Of a stretch of 48,858 nt of DNA, positions 1-7,352 are shown piece after piece. Made by a program: the position numbers and the translations under genes. The stretch lies in assembly GCA_045629005.1 (NCBI GenBank), contig JAZQQJ010000021.1, forward strand, positions 1-48,858, in the 5' to 3' direction. The notes beneath the pieces were generated by a model that was given only the letters and a program-made list of their open reading frames with translations, did no database searches and was not told the origin of the DNA. Position 1 is the stretch's first letter, and each line of letters begins with the position of its first letter. The DNA is from RGIG3528 sp045629005 (GTDB lineage: Bacteria; Bacillota; Clostridia; Lachnospirales; Lachnospiraceae).

Positions 1-375
1 CTTCTCTTTGCAGTGGAGGTTTTGACGAGCTAAATTTGAAAAAACAAGAACAAGCTCGTCAAGCTTCTCTTCGCAGCGGTGGTTTTGACGAGCTAAATTT
101 GAAAAAGTAAGAAAAAGCTCGTCAAGCTTCTCTTCGCAGCGGTGGTTTTGACGAGCTAAATTTGAAAAAGCAAGAAAAAGCTAGTCATGCTTCTCTTTGC
201 AGTGAAGGTTTTGACGAGCTAAATTTAAAAAAACAAGAAAAAGCTCGTCATGCTTCTCTTTGCAGTGGAGGTTTTGACGAGCTAAATTTAAAAAAACAAG
301 AAAAAGCTCGTCAAGCTTCTCTTTGCAGCGGTGGTTTTGACGAGCTAAATTTGAAAAAACAAGAAAAAGCTCGTC
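1..375. repeat. 63-bp tandem hairpin array 1 (six units)
   Basis: Six units repeat with an exact 63-bp period; the hairpins start at 24, 87, 150, 213, 276 and 339. Each unit is an inverted repeat GACGAGCT ... AGCTCGTC around a purine-rich loop containing ACAAGAAAA, followed by a 26-bp conserved linker (AAGCTTCTCTTTGCAGCGG and similar). Linkers are conserved between units, so these are not CRISPR spacers. The array begins mid-unit at the window edge, so more copies probably lie outside. A related array with the same 63-bp period sits at 16017-16432 in opposite orientation. The role is unknown; a structured RNA or a REP/BIME-like DNA element are both possible. Confidence 0.9.
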
Positions 376-410
376 AACCCTCAGGAAATCTCCGGAAATT
401 CTGGGGTTGT

Positions 411-507
411 ATGTGACTAAATTTCAAAAAACAGGAAAAAGTCACATCAAACCTCCGGAAAACCCAAGGCTTTGTATGACTAAATCCCCAAAAGCCAAAA
501 GCAGTCA
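411..507. repeat. Degenerate members of the 63-bp hairpin family
   Basis: Two diverged hairpins follow array 1. At 411-447 the arms are ATGTGACT and AGTCACAT; at 477-507 they are TGACT and AGTCA. The loop of the first, TAAATTTCAAAAAACAGG, is close to that of array 1, but both arms have changed together so that pairing is kept. The rest of the interval to 574 shows no gene; it holds the udk ribosome binding site AGGAGA at about 562-567. Confidence 0.7.
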
Positions 508-574
508 CATGATTTTTCCTGAATTATGTTGTTGCCTTCCGTGTTAAAAATGGATATGCTATGAGGAGATATTA

Positions 575-1255
575 GTGGCAAAACAGAAAGTGAAACGGAC
601 TTGGCATTATTATGAAATCCGTAAAACTATGGAGGAAATGATGGAAAAGATCATGATGATAGGCATTGCCGGAGGCACGGGTAGCGGCAAAACCACAATA
701 ACAGAAAGGCTCAAGCAGCGCTTTGGCAGTAATGTTACGGTAATTAACCACGACAACTATTACAAAGCCCATGACAATCTTACATACGAAGAACGTTCAA
801 AGCTGAATTACGACCATCCCGATGCCTTGGACACAGACTTAATGATTCAACATCTTAAAGAGCTTCGTGAAGGAAAAAGCATTGTTTCCCCGGTTTACGA
901 TTTCACCATTCACAACCGTTCGGATAAGACAATGACCATCTCTCCCAACAAGGTAATGATTGTTGAGGGCATCCTCATTTATACAAATCCCGAGCTTTGC
1001 GACCTGCTTGACATTAAGCTTTTCGTTGACGCTGATGCAGACGTCAGAATTCTCCGTCGTATCGAACGTGACGTTAAGGAGCGTGGCAGAAGTCTCGACT
1101 CCATCATCTCCCAGTATCTCACAACCGTCAAACCAATGCACGAGCAATTCGTTGAACCGAGCAAAAAAAATGCCGACATAATCATCCCCGAAGGCGGGCA
1201 TAATCTTGTCGCGCTGGATATGATAATGAACAGAATCGAAAATCACCTTCGTTAG
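575..1255 (+). CDS. udk: Uridine kinase
   Basis: Phosphorylates uridine and cytidine to UMP and CMP in pyrimidine salvage, in the cytoplasm. The P-loop IAGGTGSGKTT is at residues 31-41; NHDNYYK and the YDHPDALD, YDFTIHNR and ERGRS motifs follow, as expected for the uridine kinase/PRK family. The ORF opens with GTG at 575 after AGGAGA and gives 226 aa, about 15-20 residues longer than usual. A second candidate start is ATG 641 (MEKIMMIGIAGG), preceded by GGAGG at 631-635; it would give a more typical length. I cannot decide between them. The gene stands alone between array 1 and the antiporter promoter. Confidence 0.9.
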   Translation: MAKQKVKRTWHYYEIRKTMEEMMEKIMMIGIAGGTGSGKTTITERLKQRFGSNVTVINHDNYYKAHDNLTYEERSKLNYDHPDALDTDLMIQHLKELREGKSIVSPVYDFTIHNRSDKTMTISPNKVMIVEGILIYTNPELCDLLDIKLFVDADADVRILRRIERDVKERGRSLDSIISQYLTTVKPMHEQFVEPSKKNADIIIPEGGHNLVALDMIMNRIENHLR

Positions 1256-1313
1256 TCCATTTTCGAGCCATCTCCGGTTCCTTTTCCCCGGACACATATA
1301 AATCAGATTGTTC

Positions 1314-1342
1314 TTGCAATTTCATGCAAAAAAGTATATAAC
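1314..1342 (+). promoter_or_regulatory. Sigma-A promoter of the fluoride-riboswitch transcript
   Basis: TTGCAA at 1314-1319, a 17-bp spacer and TATAAC at 1337-1342. Transcription would begin at about 1349-1351, directly at the first base of the riboswitch aptamer, which supports both calls. Confidence 0.7.
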
Positions 1343-1349
1343 ACCAACA

Positions 1350-1440
1350 TCGGGAATGAAGTTCTCCCGTGGGAAACCTAAACCGCTTTTTTAAGCTGAT
1401 GACTTCTGCATTATTTTTGCAGAAAAGCATCAGCTTTTTT
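1350..1440 (+). promoter_or_regulatory. Fluoride riboswitch (crcB motif) with terminator
   Basis: Stem CGGGA 1351-1355 pairs with TCCCG 1365-1369 and closes the loop ATGAAGTTC. GAAGT in that loop (1358-1362) can form the known pseudoknot with ACTTC 1402-1406. The conserved AAACC and GCTT/AAGC stem and the CTGATG element follow in the order of the crcB motif. The expression platform is a strong terminator: AAGCTGATG 1393-1401 pairs with CATCAGCTT 1428-1436, extended by TTCTGCA/TGCAGAA, and ends in T6. The terminator consumes aptamer bases, so ligand binding should favour antitermination. It lies 20 bp upstream of the antiporter start. Fluoride riboswitches are known to precede CrcB, EriC-F and some Na+/H+ antiporters. 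Confidence 0.85.
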
Positions 1441-1459
1441 GCTTTTATAGGAGGACAAT

Positions 1460-2728
1460 ATGCTTTCTTCACTTTCACTCATTTTTCTTGTCGGGCTTGC
1501 GATGGCAGCCATTTGCAAACAGATAAAGCTTCCACGCATTATCGGAATGCTGATTACCGGTATAGTAATCGGTCCTTATGTTCTTGATTTTCTTGATCCG
1601 AAGCTTCTCGGAATTTCTTCCGAGCTTAGGCAGATTGCGCTAATCATCATTTTAATTAAAGCGGGTTTATCCCTTAATATTTCTGACTTAAAGAAAATCG
1701 GCGTTCCTGCAGTTCTCATGTCCTTTTTGCCGGCTTTGTTTGAAATTGCGGCCTTTGTTATATTTGCGCCATCGTTTCTCCATATAACAATACTTGAAGC
1801 CGCTATTATGGGAGCCGTTCTTGGTGCGGTTTCCCCGGCTGTAGTCGTTCCGAGAATGGTTTCACTTATGGAGGAAGGCTACGGAACAGACAGGCAGATT
1901 CCTCAGCTTATTCTTGCGGGTGCGTCACTCGATGATGTTTTTGTCATTGTGCTGTTTTCCACATTCATAAGCATGGCTCAGGGCGGTGCAGCAAAAATGA
2001 TGGATTTTGTAAACATTCCGGTTTCTATTATTCTCGGAATTCTTTTCGGAATCATTTTAGGTTTAGTTCTGTCGTTTATATTTGAATTCGCGCATAAAAA
2101 AGGATGTTCCATCCGTCAAAGCTTGAAAACCGTTATCGTGCTCGGTTCTGCATTTTTGCTTATGACAGTTGAAACATTGCTTGAAGGCACAATATCTGTC
2201 TCGGGGCTTCTTGCCGTCATGAGTATGGCCTGCGTAATTCAGCTAAAAAGCCGTAAAGAGGTGTCCGCTGATTTGTCGGCCAAGTTCGGAAGGCTCTGGC
2301 TCGCAGCGTAGATTTTACTGTTTGTGCTTGTAGGGGCTGCCGTGGACATCAGATATACACTTGAAGCAGGCGGGATGGCTGTCCTTATGATATTCATCGG
2401 ACTCATCTTCCGTTCTGTCGGTGTATTCCTTTGCCTTATCGGAACAAAACTAAACATGAAGGAAAAGCTGTATTGCATTATTGCCTATCTTCCCAAGGCA
2501 ACCGTTCAGGCGGCAATCGGCTCCGTTCCGTTATCTCTGGGCTTACCATGTGGAAACATCGTGCTTTCCGTGGCAGTCCTTTCCATTCTGATTACAGCCC
2601 CGTTAGGTGCCATAGGTATGGATTTAAGTTATAAAAAGCTTTTTTGTATGATTATTACTGTCCTGTCCAGTATGGTTTCTGGTCCTTGTGGCTGTAACCC
2701 TGAAGCTTTGATTTGTAGCGTTCTATAA
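1460..2728 (+). pseudogene. Cation:proton antiporter (CPA1/NhaP-like) broken by one in-frame amber codon
   Basis: Two ORFs, 1460-2311 (283 aa) and 2324-2728, are in the same frame and separated only by TAG at 2309-2311. Read through, they give one polytopic protein of about 422 aa with the usual CPA antiporter length and hydrophobic pattern (MLSSLSLIFLVGLAMAAICK at the start). The junction reads KFGRLWLAA-stop-ILLFVLVGAAVDI, where relatives commonly carry an acidic residue, so a single GAG-to-TAG change would explain it. The start follows AGGAGG. The gene is under the fluoride riboswitch. The last ~25 codons overlap the opposite-strand gene at 2655 and look atypical. It may be a genuine pseudogene, a polymorphic population site or an assembly error. 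Confidence 0.8.
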
Positions 2729-2918
2729 TATCCGAATAGAACGCTTTCTGTTTATCGTTCAGTTTTCCGGCGTTCATAAGTTCATCAAAGCGTTCAATCA
2801 GCTCTTTGAAGGCACTTTGAGCGGCATCTTTATAATTGTTGGCCATATTGCTTTCTATTTCCGTAATAAGCCCTTCAAGGCTGCTCTCACGGGTTTTTAA
2901 TTTATCGAAAAGTCCCAT
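2655..2918 (-). CDS. Small hydrophilic helical protein of unknown function
   Basis: An 87-aa charged protein (MGLFDKLKTRESSLEGLI...), predicted mostly helical, with no signal peptide, membrane segment or Cys/His cluster. The start ATG has GGGAGA upstream. It overlaps the antiporter 3' end tail to tail by 74 bp; regular amino-acid composition and the good ribosome binding site favour this frame as coding. I do not recognise a named family. Confidence 0.65.
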   Translation of the reverse strand: MGLFDKLKTRESSLEGLITEIESNMANNYKDAAQSAFKELIERFDELMNAGKLNDKQKAFYSDIIERYKSKLQGYSHKDQKPYWTGQ

Positions 2919-3005
2919 TATGTTCTCCCGGATTATTTATTATCGCTCATTTTTAAAAGCGTCAATTCATGTCGAAATGTGGCTTCATAAAGGAAATGCG
3001 CTTTC

Positions 3006-3533
3006 TCATTTTGCCCAGTATACGTAGTTTTCTTTACGCGGTTTTGCAACAGGCTCTTTGTCGGGATATCCGAGAATGCAATTTCCGATGCCTTCGTAAT
3101 CACCTGTAATTCCAAGATCGCGAAGAATTGCTTTGCCTTCTTCGCTTTCAAACATTTCCTTTGCTCTGTGAATCCAGCAGCCTCCGATGCCTTCTGCCTC
3201 AGCAGCATTAAGGAGGTTACCCATTACAAGGCTTCCGTCGTAAATGTATGTGCCGACATTTTTGTCTGCAAGTACAACAAGAACAACAGGTGCCCCGTAG
3301 AAAGGATCCATAGTGCCGCCCATAACCGATGCATTGAGTTTGGAAAGGCGGTCACGCAAATCTTTGTTTGTAACAGCTACGATAATGGATGCCTGCTTGT
3401 TCATGCCTGAAGGTGCGTAAGTTCCGGCCTCAATAATGCGTGAAAGAATGTCTTCAGGTACCATGTCGGGTTTGTAGGATTTTGTGCTCTTTCTTGAAAT
3501 AAGGACCTCAAGTGCTGCTTCTCTTTTATTCAT
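3006..3533 (-). CDS. Nitroreductase family protein (FMN oxidoreductase)
   Basis: 175 aa, the short single-domain nitroreductase type. The N-terminal RKSTKSYKPDMVPED matches the FMN-binding RRSxRxF segment, TYAPSGMNKQ the conserved APSxxNxQ motif, and GIGGCWIHRA the GLGxCWxG region. The C-terminal ILGYPDKEPVAKPRK is also characteristic. Such enzymes reduce nitro compounds, quinones or other electron acceptors with NAD(P)H; the substrate cannot be told. The gene starts after AGGAGGTATTTAC. It is monocistronic, and a very stable inverted repeat sits upstream at 3572-3618. Confidence 0.9.
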   Translation of the reverse strand: MNKREAALEVLISRKSTKSYKPDMVPEDILSRIIEAGTYAPSGMNKQASIIVAVTNKDLRDRLSKLNASVMGGTMDPFYGAPVVLVVLADKNVGTYIYDGSLVMGNLLNAAEAEGIGGCWIHRAKEMFESEEGKAILRDLGITGDYEGIGNCILGYPDKEPVAKPRKENYVYWAK

Positions 3534-3571
3534 GTAAATACCTCCTGTGTTTTATAACATCATAATGGCAA

Positions 3572-3618
3572 CGTTAAGTTTTGAGCGAAGCTCCCACGGC
3601 TTCGCTCAAAACTTAACG
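3572..3618. repeat. 20-bp perfect inverted repeat
   Basis: CGTTAAGTTTTGAGCGAAGC at 3572-3591 pairs perfectly with the arm at 3599-3618 around TCCCACG. It lies 38 bp upstream of the nitroreductase gene. No T-tract follows on either strand, so it is not a typical terminator. It is the first of a cluster of hairpins running to 4185. Confidence 0.85.
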
Positions 3619-3750
3619 GTCCATTTTTTGACTTTTCCTTGTTTTAGACCACGCTTGCTGTAAACGGTTCATCAAGGTTATGTTTATTATCTTCTTATTC
3701 GGGGAAATATGCAAGTGAGTTATTGGGATGGTAGGAATAAAGCAGGATGA

Positions 3751-4113
3751 GAGCCATCTCGCGAGCAATACGTAGGGAAACCTGCATGTAGAGGATAGTG
3801 TGCAGGTGGAGAGCCATCTCGCGAGCATAGCTCGCGAGATGGATAAAGGGGTTGGCAGAGCGACGCGGGTAAAGCGCAAAGTGCGAGGTGGATTTCCGCT
3901 TACACTTTGGTGACCCGCAAAACGGATTGGAAGCATTTTTTCCTTTAAAGACGTGGCAAAGCCGCACTGCACTATATTCACTCACTTATTCCCACTGTCG
4001 TGGGAACAGTAACATAAAGCAAAGGAGCACTTGCAAGCAAGCTGAAAAAATGCTTGTTTGCAGTGCCCCCTTTGGCTTTATGTTACCGGTTTCCTGCTGC
4101 GCAGGAAATCGGT
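3751..4113. repeat. Cluster of stable hairpins and short direct repeats in a gene-free stretch
   Basis: The 3534-4187 interval has no credible gene. A 17-bp direct repeat GAGCCATCTCGCGAGCA occurs at 3751 and 3811; the second copy continues into a 13-bp perfect hairpin (3814-3826 with 3830-3842). TTCCCAC/GTGGGAA pairs at 3989-4006. A long imperfect hairpin spans 4009-4086, with GTAACATAAAGC pairing to GCTTTATGTTAC at its base. Another spans 4085-4113, with TTTCCTGC/GCAGGAAA. The density is unusual. Similar clusters occur at 16952-17087 and 31849-31960. Confidence 0.75.
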
Positions 4114-4152
4114 GGTTGATTATAGTTTGTGCGGCCTCTTTTAATCCTTATT

Positions 4153-4185
4153 ATAAAAAATTGGTCACCCGTTTTGTGGGTGACC
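4153..4185 (-). terminator. Rho-independent terminator of the tRNA-Pro/tRNA-Thr transcript
   Basis: On the minus strand GGTCACCC pairs with GGGTGACC around ACAAAAC, followed by AATTTTTT. It starts 3 bp after the tRNA-Thr 3' end, as expected for a tRNA operon terminator. Confidence 0.85.
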
Positions 4186-4187
4186 AA

Positions 4188-4260
4188 AGCTAGAAGCGGG
4201 AATCGGACCCGCGACCTACGCATTACGAGTGCGTCGCTCTACCGACTGAGCCATTCTAGC
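4188..4260 (-). tRNA. tRNA-Thr (anticodon CGU)
   Basis: Cloverleaf on the minus strand: acceptor GCTAGAA/TTCTAGC, D arm with CTCAGTCGGTAGAG, anticodon stem ACGCA/TGCGT with loop CTCGTAA (anticodon CGT), T arm GCGGG-TCCGATT-CCCGC. CCA is not encoded. It follows tRNA-Pro by 21 bp; the spacer contains the hairpin TTTTGCTTATTAAGCAAAA. Confidence 0.96.
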
Positions 4261-4281
4261 GTTTTGCTTATTAAGCAAAAA

Positions 4282-4355
4282 TCGAGGCGACGGGATTCGA
4301 ACCCACGACCTCTGCGTCCCGAACGCAGCGCTCTACCAAACTGAGCCACACCTCG
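4282..4355 (-). tRNA. tRNA-Pro (anticodon CGG)
   Basis: Cloverleaf on the minus strand: acceptor CGAGGTG/CGCCTCG with one G-U pair, D arm CTCAGTTTGGTAGAGC, anticodon stem CTGCG/CGCAG with loop TTCGGGA (anticodon CGG), T arm GTGGGTTCGAATCCC. CCA is not encoded. It is the first tRNA of the pair. Confidence 0.96.
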
Positions 4356-4417
4356 AACTTATTGTAATTGCTTCCGCATTTGCAACTTCGTCATTATGCT
4401 ACAAAATGTATGAATTG

Positions 4418-5074
4418 TCAAGAGAAAAGATACTTTGAAAGGGCATCAACATCTCCGAACCATATGTCGCTGTTTTTCTTCATGAAATCTCGGATTTCGG
4501 GCACGTCGTGGCACCATCCGGCTGCGGCAAAGTCGGCTCCGAAGGCACGTGCCATATCATAGCCGGGCTTGGCATCGTCTACAACCAGTATGTCTGACGG
4601 CTGCAGGCCAAACTTCTGTGCTATCTTCTGAAGAGAAACCGGGCTCGGCTTTCTTTCTTCCCTGGGCACTTCCCAACCGAACACCATATCGGGCTCAGGC
4701 AGTGAGTTTGCTTTATAATCGCGAAGGATATTGAAATTGAAGGAGTGTGAAACGACGCATACATAACCGCCTTCTGCCTTCTGGCGTTCGATTATCTCTT
4801 TCATTCCTGGATAAACCGAGGGTATGCGTGTGCTGACGTAATTCTTCCATATCTCCTCTTCAGCTTTAAACTCTTCCTCGGTGAAGTCGTAGTCACGTTC
4901 CATAAATTCTATGAAGCCGGGATCGAAGTTATATCTGAAGTAATCGTCAGAGGAAATTGTCTTTGCCCCGGGACGCATAATGCGGAGCGCCTCGAGAAAA
5001 GCAGGGTAATGTATTTCTTTTGTAGAAGAAACCACGGTATCATCATGGTCAAGTACAAGGCATTTATATTTCAT
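4418..5074 (-). CDS. HAD-superfamily phosphatase (PGP/NT5-like)
   Basis: 218 aa from the ATG at 5074, chosen because AAAGGATAAC precedes it; an upstream in-frame ATG at 5089 lacks a ribosome binding site. HAD motif I is LVLDHDDTV, motif II VVSHS, and motif III/IV covers the conserved Lys and DILVVDDAKPGYDMA. A helical cap lies between motifs I and II. Members hydrolyse small phosphate esters such as phosphoglycolate or nucleotides; the substrate is not predictable here. It lies 120 bp downstream of htpG and 62 bp upstream of the tRNA pair, all on the minus strand. Confidence 0.85.
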   Translation of the reverse strand: MKYKCLVLDHDDTVVSSTKEIHYPAFLEALRIMRPGAKTISSDDYFRYNFDPGFIEFMERDYDFTEEEFKAEEEIWKNYVSTRIPSVYPGMKEIIERQKAEGGYVCVVSHSFNFNILRDYKANSLPEPDMVFGWEVPREERKPSPVSLQKIAQKFGLQPSDILVVDDAKPGYDMARAFGADFAAAGWCHDVPEIRDFMKKNSDIWFGDVDALSKYLFS

Positions 5075-5194
5075 GTTATCCTTTCCCATGAGACATCGTG
5101 GTTCTCATGAATCGTATTAAATCCGGTCCGTCCCTGCCGTCTTTATTTCTGTTGCAGATAAAATGAACCGCAGGGTGTTGTCCCTGAATCCGTT

Positions 5195-7168
5195 TTATTT
5201 TGTAAGAAGAAGCATAATCTCGTTGGATCTTTCAACGAACTTTGTCATAGCCTCGGGTTCGAGAGGCTTGTGGGCAAGTGTTGCAAGGTCATAGAGCTGC
5301 TCGCAGATGATGCCTGCATTCTTCGTTCTTGAGTGCTCGAAGAGGTATGTAACAAGAGGATGATTTGCGTTGAGCACAAGTGTTTCGCCCTCACCGAGTG
5401 TATCGTTTCCAAGGTCCATGCCGTTCATAGAGTACATCTTCATCATATCCTGGAAACGTCTTGTCTCCTCGGAAAGAGTAATCATTGCGGCAATCTTTTC
5501 GCTCTTAATCTTTTCAACCTGAACGTTGAGCTTTTCTTTGCCGAGATTCTTTCTGAAGAACTCTGTAAGCTTCTCTGTTTCAGCCTTAAGTTCCTCTTCG
5601 GAAACCTCATCCTTAAAGTCGCCTGCAACCTCAGCATCGATGCGCATGAACTTGACGTCCTTGTTGTCGTACTCAAGCTGTGTGATGAAAGGCTGGTCGA
5701 TGGAATGCGTAAGGATTACAGCGTCCTTACCGTTTTCCTTGAACATATTGATGTACTGGCTCTGCTGTTTCTCGTTTGTAACGTAGTAAACAGTATCCTT
5801 CTTTTCTTCCTTTTCGGAATCCTTGTTCTCGTCGGCAGGTGTTTCGTTAACAACCTCTGCCTCAATCTTCTCGCCGTTTGCATCTGTTGCTTCTGCGGTT
5901 TCACCCTTTGAAGCCTTAATGTACTCGGGAAGTGTTACATATTTGCCTTCAAGATTCTTGAATACAACGAAATCCTTAATCTTGTCACGGAACTTCTCGT
6001 CCTTAAGGCAGCCAAACTTGATGAATGGAGAAATGTCGTCCCAGTACTTTTCGTAATTTTCTCTCTCGGTCTTGTACATGCCGATGAGCTTGTCAGCAAC
6101 CTTCTTGGAAATATAGTCGGAAATCTTCTTAACAAAACCGTCGTTCTGAAGGGCACTTCTTGAAACATTGAGAGGAAGGTCCGGGCAGTCGATAACACCT
6201 TTGAGAAGCATAAGGAACTCGGGGATAACTTCTTTAATGTTGTCTGCTATGAAAACCTGATTTGCGTAAAGCTTTATCTTTCCTTCGATTGTGTCATATT
6301 CGGTGTTAATCTTGGGGAAGTAAAGAATACCCTTGAGATTGAAAGGATAGTCCATGTTCAAGTGAATGTAGAACAAAGGCTCCTTGTAGTCGTTGAACAC
6401 TTCACGATAGAACTTCTTATATTCTTCCTCTGTGCAGTCATTGGGATGCTTTGTCCAAAGAGGATTTACCTCGTTGATGGGTTCGGGCTTCTTGGGCTCC
6501 TCGCCTTCCTTTACTTCTTCGGGCTTTGCATTTTCATTCTTAAAGAAAATCGGCACAGGCATGAAGGAACAGTACTTCTCAATGACTTCCTTAGCCTTGT
6601 ACTCATTTGAAAATTCGTAGGAATCCTCGTTAAGGTAAAGAACGATTGTAGTACCGCGCTCGTCCTTATCGCCTTCGCTCATGGAGTAGCTCATGCCACC
6701 CTCAGACTCCCAGTAAACAGGCTTTGCGCCCTCTTTATAGGAAAGGGAATCAATTGTAACCTTATCGGCAACCATGAATGCTGAATAGAAACCAAGGCCG
6801 AAATGACCGATAATCTGGTCACTTCCGGACTTATCCTTGTACTGCTCAAGGAAGTCCCTTGCACCTGAAAATGCAATCTGATTGATGTATTTGTCAACTT
6901 CATCGGCGGTCATACCAATACCGTTATCGGTGAAAGTAATTGTCTTGTTTTCCTGATTTACGAAAACGCTCATCTTCCATTCATTGTCGTCCGGAAGCTG
7001 AACCTCGCCGATACCTTCAAGCTTTTTAAGCTTTGTGATGGCATCGCAGCCGTTGGAAATAAGCTCTCTGTAGAATATATCGTGGTCGCTGTAAAGCCAC
7101 TGTTTGATTATGGGAAATATGTTTTCCGAATCGATTGATAAATTGCCTGATTTGATTTCTGTAGCCAT
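5195..7168 (-). CDS. htpG: Molecular chaperone HtpG (Hsp90)
   Basis: 657 aa, normal for bacterial Hsp90. The N-terminal GHKL ATPase carries ELISNGCDAI, TDNGIGMT and IIGHFGLGFYSAF. The middle domain includes PLNVSRSALQND with the conserved Arg that contacts ATP. The C-terminal dimerisation domain contains LVLNANHPLV. An acidic linker (about 215-235) and an E/K-rich insert near residues 425-455 are also present. It acts on client folding in the cytoplasm with ATP hydrolysis. Upstream lie a sigma-A promoter and a perfect CIRCE operator, so HrcA repression and heat induction are expected. Confidence 0.97.
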   Translation of the reverse strand: MATEIKSGNLSIDSENIFPIIKQWLYSDHDIFYRELISNGCDAITKLKKLEGIGEVQLPDDNEWKMSVFVNQENKTITFTDNGIGMTADEVDKYINQIAFSGARDFLEQYKDKSGSDQIIGHFGLGFYSAFMVADKVTIDSLSYKEGAKPVYWESEGGMSYSMSEGDKDERGTTIVLYLNEDSYEFSNEYKAKEVIEKYCSFMPVPIFFKNENAKPEEVKEGEEPKKPEPINEVNPLWTKHPNDCTEEEYKKFYREVFNDYKEPLFYIHLNMDYPFNLKGILYFPKINTEYDTIEGKIKLYANQVFIADNIKEVIPEFLMLLKGVIDCPDLPLNVSRSALQNDGFVKKISDYISKKVADKLIGMYKTERENYEKYWDDISPFIKFGCLKDEKFRDKIKDFVVFKNLEGKYVTLPEYIKASKGETAEATDANGEKIEAEVVNETPADENKDSEKEEKKDTVYYVTNEKQQSQYINMFKENGKDAVILTHSIDQPFITQLEYDNKDVKFMRIDAEVAGDFKDEVSEEELKAETEKLTEFFRKNLGKEKLNVQVEKIKSEKIAAMITLSEETRRFQDMMKMYSMNGMDLGNDTLGEGETLVLNANHPLVTYLFEHSRTKNAGIICEQLYDLATLAHKPLEPEAMTKFVERSNEIMLLLTK

Positions 7169-7223
7169 AATAATTCTCCTTAAAATTCAGCGTAAACAGC
7201 ACGCTTCTTTTTCATTAACCGAT

Positions 7224-7252
7224 ATGATAGTACACCCAAAAACAAAAGTCAA
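7224..7252 (-). promoter_or_regulatory. Sigma-A promoter of htpG
   Basis: Minus-strand TTGACT (7247-7252), 17-bp spacer, TATCAT (7224-7229). The start site would fall near 7217, about 48 bp upstream of the htpG ATG. Confidence 0.8.
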
Positions 7253-7259
7253 GACAAAA

Positions 7260-7286
7260 TTAGCACTCATTTTAATCGAGTGCTAA
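7260..7286. promoter_or_regulatory. CIRCE operator (HrcA binding site)
   Basis: TTAGCACTC, nine bases, GAGTGCTAA: an exact match to the CIRCE consensus. It sits 8 bp upstream of the htpG -35 box rather than over the start site. HrcA binding here is established for groE and dnaK operons of Firmicutes; control of htpG by HrcA is the inference. No divergent gene uses the site. Confidence 0.95.
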
Positions 7287-7352
7287 TAGACGTTATTCTC
7301 ATTTATCCCCGAAGAGTAATCGAGTCTTGAATTTGACAGAAGCTATGACTTA

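Noticed and set aside
1..375. CRISPR array at the left edge
   Set aside because: The segments between hairpins are conserved, not unique spacers.
162..416. 84-codon ORF with repeated ARHASLCSGGFDELNLKKQEK
   Set aside because: It exists only because the 63-bp period is a multiple of three; no ribosome site, and a stop interrupts the earlier units. The hairpin structure explains the DNA better.
839..1297. 152-codon ORF antisense to udk
   Set aside because: Lies fully over the uridine kinase motifs and the riboswitch upstream region; no ribosome site.
5333..5911. 192-codon ORF antisense to htpG
   Set aside because: Shadow of the htpG reading frame; no ribosome site and Cys/Leu-rich composition typical of antisense frames.
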